Under the pieces are notes generated by a model. That model had not been told where the DNA came from. It made no database searches and saw nothing but the letters and a program-made list of their open reading frames with translations. 64,000 nt of DNA, taken from Diaporthe sp. PMI_573. Lineage: Eukaryota; Ascomycota; Sordariomycetes; Diaporthales; Diaporthaceae. Position 1 is the first letter of the stretch. Each line of letters opens with the position of its first letter. The translations under genes were made by a program, and so were the position numbers. Location of the stretch: NCBI GenBank assembly GCA_021399435.1, contig JAJTUP010000014.1, positions 62,001 through 126,000 on the forward strand, read 5' to 3'. This document shows, in pieces, positions 21,154-33,431 of the stretch.

Positions 21154-24100
21154 ATGGAGTCCCAGACTAAATCCAAGTCCATCCGATGGGCTCCCCACCT
21201 ACGAATGCCGGGCTTCGATGCTCATCGTTCTGGTGGTAACGCAGCGCGGCCGACGACTATATCGAATAGTTCTACAGCGCGGAGCGAGATCCATGGAACG
21301 CCTGGCCACTTGGAGTTCACTGTTTCTGGATCTTCCTCATTCGGGGAATATCCTCCAGTTCCTCCAGATAATCCGATGGAAGAGACTCAGTGTGCTGTCC
21401 AAAGACGTGCCAACGACCTATCCCATGTGGCCAGCTTATCAGAATCCACGCCCAGCTTACGATCGACAGCGCCATCCACAGACACCGGAAGTTATCCTCA
21501 AGCCAATACATCTTCAACGAGTCCGCCGACTTCTATTTTCGAATATCCAGACTTAGATGGCGATCCCTGGACGGCCGGTATACGACGAACGGGCCTGACC
21601 TCAGACATCGAGGTCATCGAAATCTGTCAAGGCACGTTCGTTGCAATCGATCAAGAGCCCAGCAACGAAGACAAGTTGCAATGGCGAGCCGTTAGCAAGC
21701 GACTACACATGGCTTTCGCGAAGACTTGCAAGAGATATCCAAACTTGTCTTTGCAATTCAAGCTTGCCGGGGCATCAGCAGACAGTCTACAGCCAATGAT
21801 ATTCTTTGTTTGTCCAGAAGAGACGCAAAAAAAGGTCCGGAAGTTCGTGAAGAAACAAAAATGGCTCTCTGAAGCGGAATGCGGGTATAAGTACATCATC
21901 CTAGATGGAAACTTCCTACGAGTTGCATTGGACGGCGAAGGCGGGCTTGACGGTGGCCTATTCATTCACGCAGATATGAACGATGCGCAGACGCTGTGTG
22001 GGAAACTGGGCAGGCTTGAGGGTACCCTGGATCATACCGGGGGAGGCTCGCGCTTCACCATTGGAGGAGTGGTGGTTGTCAATGATACACTTTGCTGTCT
22101 GACCGCAGGTCATGTTCTTTTTGACGGACCCAGCACATCTGAAATGGCTAGTTCAGATGAAGAAGACGAGACTGACGAGGAAGAGGAACCGCGCAGCCCG
22201 GCTGGTGCTCGACACACGCCGCCCCAATCGCACATGTCATCTGATCCCCTGCTTGAGAAGAGCGACGAAGCCGACATGACTCAGAACCAGGTGTCAGAAG
22301 AGACGAGAGTCGGCAAACTCCTGACGACAAGCAATTGGAAAAGGGGGATACTGGCATCAAACGAAGACTGGTCTCTGATCCAGCTTGATGCCGTGTGTAG
22401 TACCGACAAATGGATTGTGAACCAGTTCCAGTGCCCAGCAACAGAAGTTCAGGACTCGCTCAAAGTCACCATCGACAAGCTGGCTCTTACCGAGGCTGAG
22501 ATCACTGGAGCGGAAGTCATGATCCTTGCGGGATGCAGTGGACTACAAAAAGGCCGGTTAAACACAACGTCGGTCCAGCTCTACCTAGATAATGCAACTT
22601 TCGAGGCGAGAGAGATCGCCACTCACGAGCCTCTGAGTAAGTCCAATGCTACCAATAAAGTCTACCCTATCTACCCTTTCCACAATCAACTTCATGTAAG
22701 AAGAAACCTCAGACTGACTCATTGCTTTCGCCAGAAATGGGTGACTCGGGCTCCTGGGTCGTACAAGGATCGAAGCTTCTAGGCCATGTGTTCGCCGTTC
22801 AGGACGGGACGCCCTGGTCCTACATGATTCCAATCAGTCAGGTCATAGAGGACATCCAGAAAAGTCTACTCACCTGTTCCATCGAGCTCCCAACAACAGA
22901 AAATCAAGCAGAAACTTCCTTGGTCTGTCCAAAAGCCGGGCGAACTCACGCTAGCCTGGTCGCATTTGGGGTCACAACATGTCCGAGTTGCAAACAAGAC
23001 ATGAGATATCTTGGCCATTCCCGAGAAAAGGACTTATCGCTCAAAGATGCTTCTGTGGAGGACCAAGTGCTTTTAGGCGATGATGAAGGCTCGGAGTCCG
23101 TGTTGACTGAAAGCCATGCATCCTCTGATTACAGCGATAGCATCAAGGCGTCGACCGTGCCCACCAGCTACGTTCCGGTATCCAGGGTTAGTGCCTACAA
23201 AGCCAGTCCCGACAAATACGACGCCCCTCAATACATTCCATTTTTGGGCACTTTCGTATACCAGAAAGAATCCGACCCTATTGACATCCCGCTAAGACTT
23301 CGTGGAAAAGTTCCGTTCGTTGAGCTGAAAGCCGTACTGGACGAGGTCCAGCCACCCAACGTCGCGCTAGAACGCTTAATCAAAACCGACGCCAATATTC
23401 TATTGGACCTTGACAACCCGATCAATGACAACGTCCGAACAACCCATATCACTCTCATCACTCCATGGTTGAATAATGCCTTTCGTCATGTTGTTCGTTG
23501 GGACCCTTTAACCGACCAGAGGTCTAGACAAATAGTGTTGCGTGAGCCATATGCCGTCCTTGTCCACCATCTTCCTCAACTCACTGCGTGCGCCTCGGAA
23601 ATTCGGGCCACGAAATCTGCTGAGAAGGCCAATTTTGAGGGTTCTCGATTGAGAGAGCACTCAGTATCCGCCAAGCCACAACTTCCCCCCCAACACGAGG
23701 AGATTGAAGCACTCATCGCGTTCACTCAGCGTTTCATTGACGCATCAGATATTGCGGCGGAATATTCACGTTATGAGCGGAACGCTTGCACGTTCAAGAA
23801 TTTATGGCTGCTCTTTCATCCCGGGATGACGGTGTATGCCAGAGACAATGATTCCAGGGGGTTGGCTGCGTTCATAGTCCGCGCTGTGGACACAGACCCC
23901 TCTATTCTCAGGCATCCATATGGAGTCTTCAGTGGATACTGCATACACATGTGGAGACTTAATTACGATGGACAGTACGTGGACAGAGAAAGTTGCTCTG
24001 TGGAGATCGACTACTTCGATGGGGAACGAGACATCACCACCCTCAAGGCGTTTCCATGCAAATACCTCGATAAGGCCGACGGTGGCAAGGCTCGCCGCGA

Positions 24101-26066
24101 ACTTGAAGAGCAGGGTCGAAAATGGTATCAACTTCTTCGCGGCGGAGCCACATATTACAGCGGCACAATACCTGAGACAGCTGATCTGGTAAGACTTTTG
24201 CTTCACGAAAAGCCATGAAATCACACACTAATTTCAACGCATCTAGAAACACGATGGTCAGGTTCTTGTGGATAGAAATGGCATCCGGGACGGTCTGTTG
24301 AATCCAGACAACAAGATGCTCCCATTCAACGATGAACCCGATTATCTACGTGCGAGGAGAGAAGACCTGGAGTTTTTGGAGGCTCTGGAGCGTCAATGTC
24401 CAAGCTTGCCATGGTCCTCCTACAGCAAATTAAATCCAGAAATGATCGAAGACTTGGAGCTACCTGGTGAGCCAGCCGAGGGGAAGGGGCATCGATATCT
24501 TCTCTGTGCCCCATACCTACCCGGATTCTTCATCAAGGAAAAGAAGTGGGGTAAGCATGAGTCTTCTCTCAAGGTTCTTAAGCCATTCTCATGATATGAA
24601 GCTGACTCATGTATTCCATGTTAGCTTGGGTTGATGTACAGTATTGTTCCCAGCTCAAGACGGATCGTTCTGCACTTGATCGTTTAGTGCTGCCTCCTCA
24701 AAGAAAAGAGATCATTCGAATTGTGGTTGAAGAGTTTAAACAGAGCACTTCATCAGAGTTGCAGTATTCTCAGAGACAGAGACCACGACGCAAACTCGTA
24801 ATGCTGCTTCAAGGCAACTCAGGCACTGGGAAGACATATGTAAGTCCCATCGAACCATTCTGTGGCCACCTGATGCCTTCCATTGACTAATGAGCTTTCG
24901 ACAGACCGCAGGTGAGCTCTGGAACGCCGCAAAATATAGCCGTAGAAAGCAAAACGACTGACTTGGAAAAAGAGTGCTTAGCAGAAGCCGAAGGGAAAGG
25001 CTTGATGACAATACACCCCGGAGAGATCGGGAGTGATTCTGAGAGCCCCAGAGATCTACTATCCTTGTGGCTGCGACTGGCCCAGACATCTGACGCAATC
25101 GTTCTCGTCCCTGCAGCGGACTCGTTTTTGGAGCAGACCCCGGCGGCGGACCGCGGAAGAAGCGATGTCTTTTCTGGTGAGCCTTAGACTCATCCTTACG
25201 GTAACAGTCTTCAACGTGCCGAGTGAAATGGACTAAGCATATCGAATTCGTAGTATTTTGGGCGTGCCTCGAATCGTACAGAGGGATAGTCATCCTCACA
25301 ACAAGCCGTGTGAGTTTGCCTAGCGAAGTCATGTCGCGGATCGACCTGCCTGTCTATTACCCTCCTCTTGACATCAAGGCCCGCTTGCAAATCGGAAAGC
25401 AAATACTGCGGGATATCGAGGAGAGCCGATCTCCTCAAATTAGCACGGAAGCAGAAGCTCGGTGGGAAGCAAATTTGCCGCATGAAGAGTTGAACGGCCA
25501 CGAAATTAAAAGCAGTAAGTTACCAATGCCACATGATGGTTTTCCAAACATGAAGGGACTGCTTTTAGAAGAATGGTCCTGCACTTTCACTGTATCCCGT
25601 ACTAATGACCATACCCTCCCAAGTCCTAGAGAATGCACTAGCCATGGCTAGCAACCGTCATCGGGATGATCGCGACGAACCGCCAAGCTGCATTCTTAAT
25701 GCCGAAGACATCAAGGCCGCTGCTCAATCAAGAAGAACCTTCAAGGACCACGTCAAAGTATCATTGAATTCTGAACTCCCCCAGGGTCGACAACAACAAG
25801 CAGGCCTGGGAGCTTGGCCTGCGCAATCTCCATATTCGTACCCGCCTCCTGCGCAATCTTATTATCCACCCTTTCCCGCTCCCTACCAATATGGTGTTCC
25901 GAGCCCCGCAGGATCCCAATATGGGAGTCAGAGCTACACTTCCACGAGGCCCACACGGCCCAAGTCAAGCATGTCTCCACCTCCACCTCGACGTCGTCTG
26001 TCTCCACCTCCGTCTCGACCTCGTCAGGGGGAATACCAGGGAGACTACGACCTTTATAATATTTGA
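21154..26066 (+). CDS. Trypsin-like protease-DUF7025-AAA+ fusion protein
   Basis: Seven exons (21154-22636, 22735-24188, 24247-24550, 24625-24839, 24912-25176, 25224-25514, 25624-26066) give 1484 aa. Residues 1-150 are Ser/Pro-rich. A trypsin-like domain follows, with catalytic His320 (LTAGHVLF), Asp405 (NEDWSLIQLD) and Ser499 (MGDSGSWVV). An acidic insert lies between His and Asp. A DUF7025-like region (CTFKNLWLLFHPGMTVYARD onward) leads into an AAA+ domain. Walker A is GNSGTGKT near 1144-1151. At the Walker B position IVLVPAAD (1215-1222) replaces the expected hydrophobic-DEAD. The sensor TTSR and the arginine in MSRIDL remain. An AAA lid and a Tyr/Pro-rich disordered tail end the protein. 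The protease Ser and DUF7025 share one uninterrupted exon, so the fusion is not a model artefact. ATPase activity is doubtful; the protease looks competent. It may be an ATPase-controlled protease of the cell-death type; that role is inferred. Confidence 0.88.
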
Positions 26067-27919
26067 ATGTATTCATCGTGATAAGGTACACTCGAAGGAT
26101 TGATATGTCTGAGGCGTCGTTGGGTGACAATAACACAGCTCTCTGCTGTTTCGTGCTGTCTCACATGATTGATGAAATTCGCAAGTATTTCCTTACGAAC
26201 TTGGTCTTAGAGAAATATACCGACTCAGCCAGAGTTCCTGTCGTCGTTGGGAAAGAATGTGTATGACAGGGGCTCTGTTCACATGAGATGATTTATAAGA
26301 GCTTGAAAAGAGGTTACTGCGCTGATGCGTTGTAAAGAGGAGAGATCGACAGCGTTCGTATCGCAAGATCATCATAATGGTTAGCTTGTTGGTACTAAAC
26401 GCAAAGAGTAGTGACTACTCTAGGGTATGCTTTATCTCATGTTGATCCTTGCGGCTAAAATCTACATTATATTGTGTCTCCTTCGGCGCCGAGACCCCTC
26501 CTTATATCATGACCCGAGAGTTAGCCTAGCTGGGGATCACCGTGTCTCAAGCTACACGGATTTGAGGAAAAGATACAAGATTCTGTCACGCGCAAGCCGA
26601 ACCTTCCCCTGATCTTGTCTTCCAAAGAGGCTTGTAGGCACTCGATAGGCGCCTTGATCTTCCTTGGCGCTATTCTGCAAATAGGTGCATTCATGTGGCG
26701 GTACACTTCTCGAGACATGGAGCATCTTTGATACCTAGGTACGCCCTAATCTCAAAGTGACAGCTGAGTAATCTTCAGGCCTCAATCTACGACTCGAAAT
26801 AACTGTCTCCAAAGTGTTGCATGGGCCATGTCGCACATGATTGCAACAAGCCTGGGATGAGTCTAGTGAGAGTCCGAGGAAGACCACAAAGCATGTCAAA
26901 GTAACAACACTTGCCGGATTAAAGTAGGAGAGCTGAACGTGTAGTCGCCCAGTTGGCAAAGTGTCGTTTAGTGGACGCACACATCGGCACGCCCAGAACG
27001 CGAGGTCTAGGCCTTTAAGCGCCACATGTCGACTGCCGAAGCAAGGTGCTGGCTCCCGCTACCAAAATAATAAACCCGGCTATATTGCTCCTATTTGCTA
27101 CCAGATCGCTGGACGAACAATTCCCCTTATGGGGAAGATAAGGGTATAAAAGGTAAAGTAAGAAGAGAGCCAAGACACCTATAGTAAGGATAATTAACCT
27201 CTCCGAAACCCTAGGTGCCCCCAGAGTACAGAGTATAGTACTTATATATATCTAGCTACACGCAATATAGCATTGAGTTCCCAGACAGCAGTTCCATAAT
27301 TAATCCAGTATATTAACAGCTATATAAGCTTATGATTTAAGTCATTTGGGCAGACCACGTCTCCATCCCTTACAGCTATTCCTCGAGGATTCTGCAGAGA
27401 AAACCAAGCCATATTAGATCCACCTCAAGTCAAAATATACCTTTCAGAATCATCAACACTGAATTGAAAGATAGAGGGTAGATACTAGGCACATAAATAC
27501 TCATCAGCAGTAGTCATCCAGGTATAGAAGCTAAAGCGGATGATACCCACTTAGAAAAGATCACATATAGGGCATGTACCTGGACACGTATCCACAGATT
27601 TTATAGGATCTCAAAGTTAACTAACAACCACTAATAGGGCATAGAAACAATCCTTATTTCTCAACCATCCAGGACTAACTTGAACAATCCCTTAGTATTA
27701 CAATTAGTTCTAAATTTATCGCCTACTTAGCTCTACACTAATATGAGACACAGCTCTGGCCACAAGAATAGAAAGAAGCAGCCATTTATATCATCTTCAT
27801 TAACACCATCATCTTCACCATCCTCTTAGGGCTAAATATAGCTCTAGCTACCTTTATACTCGCACTAATACTAGGTGTGACTTTGATAGAAGTCGCTAAG
27901 CTTTTGGGCTACTAGCTAT
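26067..27919. other. Gene-free stretch with TA-rich island
   Basis: No gene is supported. From about 27060 to 27919 the sequence is TA-rich with many TATATA and TAATTA runs and almost no long open frames, as in RIP-degraded repeats. The earlier part (26067-27060) has overlapping short frames on both strands without features. Confidence 0.55.
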
Positions 27920-28474
27920 TCTGAAGGTTAGTGCCTTCAGCAGTGTGTGTGTGTTCGGCAGGGTCGCAGTAGAGTGCCTGGAGACGAGTTGGGACGATTG
28001 AGAGTGGTTCGGACAACTTTGCATTGAATTTGAGTGGGCTTCTGTCAGCCCTCCTCACAGTCCCTCCGACATCGTCTCACCCGCGGGCACGCGTGGGTTG
28101 GCTCTGGTGCGCAGATAGGGAGGCCGGAAAATTCGGCCCTCGGACCCACCATCTTTGACTTTAAATAGCCAGCCAACCCTAACCCTGACAGTAACCAAAC
28201 TAAATACAGATAAACTTTAGAAATCAGGCTATCTAATGAGCTAAGTTACATGCTTTTTGGGTAAGAAATAAGGGGAATGTAGAGGTTCGAAGTTAGGGTC
28301 TTATAATAGCCCAAAAAATCGACTCACGGCCACCAAACTCATCTCCCGGCGTGCACGCCCCATGGGCACATAGCCAAAAGTCTAGTGCCAAGTCTAGGGT
28401 AACTCCTTACGTGCATTCTAGGGTAACTCCTTACGTGAAGGGCCCCCGCCGAATTTGAGCGTTTCCGTTTAACA
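27920..28474 (+). repeat. Dispersed element, copy 2
   Basis: Copy 2 begins TCTGAAGGTTAGTGCC and ends CGTTTCCGTTTAACA, in the same orientation as copy 3 and opposite to copy 1. Near 28397-28438 the segment CTAGGGTAACTCCTTACGTG is present twice in tandem, whereas copy 3 has it once, so this copy has gained an internal duplication. No perfect target duplication was seen at its ends. It is most like a solo LTR. Confidence 0.82.
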
Positions 28475-28578
28475 CATATTATTGAGTTTATTCAATGGCA
28501 ACCAAATCCCCATACCCCATACTAAAACCGATGCCTACATGTAAGCCTCGAGATACTCTTTCATGGTTTATTCTTTTA

Positions 28579-29988
28579 TCAAGGCATTGCCCTGCCGTCA
28601 GCACATGCGAACAACCTCGACCCATCTCCATCCACATACTGTTGACTTCTGAGGCTGTATTGGGTCCCGAACAGGTGACCTATCCAGTCTCTGTTGCTGT
28701 TGATGAAGAGCGGCGATTTTTCGTGTAGGTAGCCGAGCTCTCGTAGGGCGTCCGGCTCGGCTGTCCTCAGCACTCCAAGCTGTGCCACGAAATCCCTCTG
28801 ATTTGCAAAATGCTCGGTGTAGTTGACGTGTTCGCAGAGACGGATCCTGCCCCCCCCGGCATCCGTACCCATCCAGTCGATGCTTGGATTCCCGAACGTA
28901 AAGACCCTTAGTCGATCCTTCATTGCATCCCGATACCTGTCGTTCCTTACAAAATCTTGCAAAACAAGCCTCAACAAGAGACATCCCTGGGAGTAGGCAA
29001 TCATCACGATATAGCCATTAGACTCCATATTTTGAAGCGCGGCTGACAATTCACGGGTCAGAGCCATCTGGGCGGCCATGCTGCTCGGTGTCCTTTCAAT
29101 GAGAGCGTTTTGCCGTCCACCGATGTCTCTCTCTCCCGCACACTCGATCAAGTCCCAAAGGATACCATCGCTCCTGTTGAAGACGCCTCGGATATCCCTG
29201 ATGAATGTGTCTCGCAACTTTTGGCAGTATAATTGAAGCCAGAAGTATTCTCCACCAATCCCATTAACAAAAAGCCATTGCTCACCGTGATTAGGGGTGT
29301 TTTCGGGAGCTCTGATCGTGAGTGCTGGTGGAAGTATGACTGTTCCATCGTTGCCAAAATCGCTCCTCAGAGTTGTATTTATGGGGAGCTGGTGGAGAGA
29401 CCTGTTTTGCCTGCCCATCAAGAAGATGTGAGAGAGCGATTTAGCTAGGCGCTGTAGCTGACAAATCAGAGTATGCCTGTTCATCGCCCTCGTCAGGTCC
29501 AACTCGTTGTAGCGGTTGTATATCCCGTGTGAGTTTCCGCCGTTCGGACTGCCATCCCTCGAAAGTGCCGTAGCATAGAGCTTTGCTGGCTCGATTAGGC
29601 CGATCAGAAATAAAGCCAAATCGGATTTGTGTTCCAGTATGAACGCCAGGGTCTCTCTATTGGCGTCATTGGTGAATATTCCTCTCCATATCAGGAGCGC
29701 CTGTGCAAGGTCTGTCTGGCCAAGTGCCACGAGGGTGTACCTCAGGACATCGAAGACCACATCCTTCACAACAGTCCCCGCCCCTTTGCAGTAGATCTTG
29801 CGTGCCGCCTTCAGAATCTCGTCCGCATCAGACAGCACCCGGACGGGCCTGACAACGACTGGCGTACCAACTCTGGACGCCACGCGAAACGCTCCTCCAG
29901 CAAGACCAACCACTTCTTTAATCACGGGCAGTCCGGTAACTCCGTTAAATATTCCGTCCATAGCTTCAATGCTTCTCGGTGTCTCCAC
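28579..29988 (-). CDS. Alpha/beta hydrolase-like protein
   Basis: A single exon of 469 aa. The catalytic core lies in the second half. LFVNGIGGEYFWLQLYC near residue 239 resembles the first strand and oxyanion region of lipase-like hydrolases. IVMIAYSQGCLLLRL carries the nucleophile elbow AYSQG with Ser333. Candidate acid and base lie later (TEHFANQRDFVAQLG and DWIGHLFG). The N-terminal 180 residues have no domain I recognise and contain a helical stretch (AFILEHKSDLALFLIGLIE). The likely activity is hydrolysis of an ester or thioester; the substrate is unknown. Such hydrolases also occur as effector domains of fungal NLR-type proteins, but no NACHT or NB-ARC motif is present. ATG 29988 is used; MDGIFNG at 29961 is an alternative. 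It lies between two copies of the dispersed element, with the lipase gene. Confidence 0.8.
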   Translation of the reverse strand: METPRSIEAMDGIFNGVTGLPVIKEVVGLAGGAFRVASRVGTPVVVRPVRVLSDADEILKAARKIYCKGAGTVVKDVVFDVLRYTLVALGQTDLAQALLIWRGIFTNDANRETLAFILEHKSDLALFLIGLIEPAKLYATALSRDGSPNGGNSHGIYNRYNELDLTRAMNRHTLICQLQRLAKSLSHIFLMGRQNRSLHQLPINTTLRSDFGNDGTVILPPALTIRAPENTPNHGEQWLFVNGIGGEYFWLQLYCQKLRDTFIRDIRGVFNRSDGILWDLIECAGERDIGGRQNALIERTPSSMAAQMALTRELSAALQNMESNGYIVMIAYSQGCLLLRLVLQDFVRNDRYRDAMKDRLRVFTFGNPSIDWMGTDAGGGRIRLCEHVNYTEHFANQRDFVAQLGVLRTAEPDALRELGYLHEKSPLFINSNRDWIGHLFGTQYSLRSQQYVDGDGSRLFACADGRAMP

Positions 29989-31853
29989 AGGAGAGTGGCA
30001 AAATAAAAAAGTACCAATTTATGCCCGAGATTAGTGGCAAGGTTGACCGGTACTAAATGTTCGTGTAAAGACTTTTGTGTAATTCTTATCCAAAAGGGGC
30101 AGCACAAAATTACGAGTTGGTCGACTCAACAGGTTCTTATATAACAGTGTCCGTAGGCGGTCCTCCGACGAAGACCAGCACCTTCATTCCATACATTCTC
30201 GAATATGGCGAGCAAGCTGAGGATGTCTTTGTTCGGCCGCCCGAGATTGTCTGCGACGATACCCTTTACGGAGGAACCTGTCTGGATACATCCTGCCGAA
30301 ATCGTACTGGACAACGGTCTTGCTACTTCGGGGATGTGAGAAGGGTAGCGTCACCGCGGACGACCATATGCAAGGTGTCAGGTGCCACACCTCAGAAGTA
30401 GTGGTGAGCGGGGTCGCTGGAGAGGCCCGACGGCAGTGGCAGCGCCGCCGCCAATCACACGGCGGATAGGGATTCATGGCATGTCGTATAAGGCTGAGGC
30501 GTCCGCTCCTGCAGCCCCTTATAGTACAGAGTACACTCTCTCCTAAACTCCCAACGCCCTTTTCCATGTGATATGTGAACAGACAGCCGTCCTTAGCCCT
30601 CATCAGGGCGTCTGCGAGTAATCGGGCAACAGACTGCCAGTCTTTCGGCTGTTGAAGGGCATGTGACATCCCCATTTCAGCGCTGGTGAAATAATGGTGA
30701 TCCAGACCCTACCCGCGTGCAATCCGTGTGGCTTTGCGACTGAGGCGTGTGAGCTATGTCGTATCGGCTGAGGAGGGCTAAGGGCTTCAAGTCTTGGGCA
30801 ATGGGCGGAACATGGACTCAAAGCCTTGCTCGCGGCGCTTACTCCTATTTATTTCTAGCCCTGGGCTATTTGAACACTAGGAGGCTAACCTTGGCTCCTG
30901 CAAGCACACTCTGGGAGGATCTAGCGAGAACTGTCCCAAACCACCGCGTCCACCGCCTCCTCGCAGTCATGGATCACATGAAGACTGCCAAAAGCAGATT
31001 TACGGGAAACTAAAATCGCCTTCTCTTTGTCCACTACCTAAAAGCATTCCGCTATCCTGAGCATGTGAAACCAGCCAACGCCCGCAGGTAAGCCTCCAGC
31101 TGCAAATAACACTTCTGTCCGGACCCCGGCGGCCCTCTTGGAAACTTTTTGGCCTAAACCGCCGTACGAAACTTTCCGAATAGTGTGTCCTCAACAAACT
31201 GTCCTCTACATATGCCAAAATCTTCCTATCTCACCTCAGGTCCCCAACTATTCATTGCTTTGGCAGTTAGAATCAAGAGTGACTTTCAATCTTGCCCTGA
31301 AATATTCCAGTTTTCCATATGAATATCAGTACAATAATCACCCCTCTCCACGGCCCCCCGGCCTGAACACAATTTCTGGCCCTCTCGAGTGTCACACGAG
31401 GGACGGCGCCACGGATACCATGGAGTATACAATTAGTGTTCAAATAGTCAGGGCCATAGAACAAATGATGACATGCATGTGACCGTCCTCCATAAATTGT
31501 GTCCTTTACACAGCCGAACACCAAACCAGTGGGCATAACATGGTATTTGCCGCGAAGGAACTTACCAATCTGTGCAAACAAAGGAACTTGCCGATCTGTG
31601 CAAACAAAGGAACTTGCCGATCTGTGCAAACAAAGTTCAAACTCAAAGCATTGAGTGATTGCTGCCTCGTTACCCCGCTCCTTGCATAGCCCCCTTGCAT
31701 AGCCTGCATTCTTTTTTGTTTCAACCTTGCCTCATTTGAAGCGTGGTTATGACAGATTTATTTAATAAACATAGTTCCGTTATCCCATCCCCAAAGTCAT
31801 CACTTGCTTCCCATACCCAAAGACCAACATATTCTAATGTTCAAAGCAAGACA
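29989..31853. other. Divergent region between hydrolase and lipase
   Basis: About 1.9 kb with no supported gene. Open frames at 30075-30401 (+) and 30184-30675 (-) overlap and have no features I recognise. A 26-bp tandem repeat lies near the lipase end. The hydrolase and lipase are transcribed away from each other across it. Confidence 0.45.
31558..31635. repeat. 26-bp tandem repeat, three copies
   Basis: Units are 31558-31583, 31584-31609 and 31610-31635. The last two are identical (GAACTTGCCGATCTGTGCAA plus ACAAAG); the first differs at two positions. It lies about 220 bp upstream of the lipase start, so it could act on that promoter or be a neutral minisatellite. Confidence 0.9.
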
Positions 31854-33431
31854 ATGGCACAACGGGATAAAATACGTCTTTGTGCTAAGCTTGCGAATTT
31901 CGCCTACATTGCCGGTAACCCTGAAAAAAGAGTTTCGACCAATCGGCTGAGGGGAACACCCAAGACCCTCCCTGAGCCGCTCTCTGAATCCTTTAAAGGC
32001 CACCAAGTAATCAACTTTGACGAATATTATACGAGATCCTGGATCCATGACCATGAGCATCAACATAGGTGGTTCCGATCATATGCGTATTTACTGCACC
32101 TGAGAAAAGAAAACGACGTCGACACAATTATTGTAGGATTGAGAGGAACTTTCAATTACTCAACCACTACTGGTGAGAACTTCATCGAGAATGGTGCGTC
32201 AGATATAAGGTATTCATCTAGTTGCATGAATAAAGACTGACAAAACGTTTGTCCAGGCGTGAGAGGTAGCCAGCCACCTTACCGTTCGCGGTTCATCAAC
32301 TGTTTCCTCGATTTTCTTGCTCCTTCGAACTATGGGCTGTCTGACTTTTATTATGATGCAACTATAATTAGAATACCATATCGAAAGGGGTCAGTCTGGA
32401 AGTGGTACGCTTACTGGGGCACGCTAATATTGGAACGGACCCAGCGGGCTCAGCGTCTTTTTTCGGGTTCTCGACGCGTTGCTGCGGACTGGGTATCTCG
32501 TCCATACCGCGAAAACATCAGTCAAAGAAAAGATGGCAACGTTCATCTCGGATTTTGGTCCTTGTGGGCTTCCCAGGAAGGATTTGCGGGGTATGATGAT
32601 CAAGGTGCCCTTCCTGACAGCCGTAGAGGCCTTCTTCAGCGTTGCAAACAAGCAATTGTCCAAGCAAAAGACAACAACAAACGAACGGAGATTCTCGTCG
32701 TTGGGCATTCTCTTGGAGGTGCAGTGTCGTGGTATGTGCTAAAGATGCCGTTAAACCTTTGTCACGGGATCTAACCATCAAATACTAACACTTCTTCCAG
32801 CTTCGCCGCCCTCGATATTGCTGAAGAATTGAAGAAACTTGGCAATCCTAAAAGTGTGTCACTCCTTCATGTCACATTTGGGGCACCTCCAGTGGGAAAT
32901 GCCGCCTTCAAGGTATATTTTGACCGGAAGATCTCCCCTCATCAGTCTTTGGCCGTTTTCCATCACCGAGACATCGTTCCTAAATGCCTTGCAATATGCG
33001 GGTCAAAATGGCCCTTCAGACTGCTGGGCTGGTGGAGCGACTGGAGTGGTGTGGGGGAACAAAGACGTATCTCCAAGGTACTGAACCGGGAAAACCGATC
33101 AGATGGAGAGGCGCCGATAAAATTCAAGGATAAAGTGAAATGGTCCGTGGTTGGGCTAGGCACAGTAGCCTTTCTCGGATTGTCTAATCTATGCTGCGTT
33201 ATAGCCGGTGTAGTCTGGTATTGGTCGCACAGAGGGTATTTCAAGGACAAGGAGAATCCTGAGACAAACGGGAGTAATACGGACGGAGAGCCTAGTGATC
33301 TGATTCCGAAGGAGGTTGGACTGGAGTATCACAGCCTACAGAGGTATATTAACCTCTTGGACCATCCGGATGTTTTCACCGACGCAGATAGTGATAGGGG
33401 GGTGGCACCAGCAGCCAATGACCAGGAGTAG
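31854..33431 (+). CDS. Class 3 lipase with C-terminal membrane helix
   Basis: Exons 31854-32193, 32257-32731 and 32801-33431 give 481 aa. The lipase class 3 elbow VVGHSLGGAVS puts the nucleophile at Ser265. TIIVGLRGT upstream is the oxyanion strand. FGAPPVGNAAF and VFHHRDIVPK match the Asp-bearing segment after the elbow. A hydrophobic helix (VVGLGTVAFLGLSNLCCVIAGV) near residue 390 is followed by an acidic tail, so it is probably membrane-anchored through its C-terminus. Family members hydrolyse triacylglycerols or phospholipids. There is no clear secretion signal. An in-frame ATG at 31749 would add 35 polar residues; I prefer 31854 because conserved sequence starts there and its context (ACAATGG) is good. 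All intron phases close, with a CTGAC branch in intron 1. Confidence 0.9.

Noticed and set aside
24840..24911. A stop in the AAA domain just after Walker A
   Set aside because: It arises only if the acceptor at 24904 is used. The acceptor at 24911 keeps the frame open through the rest of the gene.
30075..30675. A gene between the hydrolase and the lipase
   Set aside because: Plus and minus frames of similar length overlap fully, with no splice pattern, family features or clear start context.
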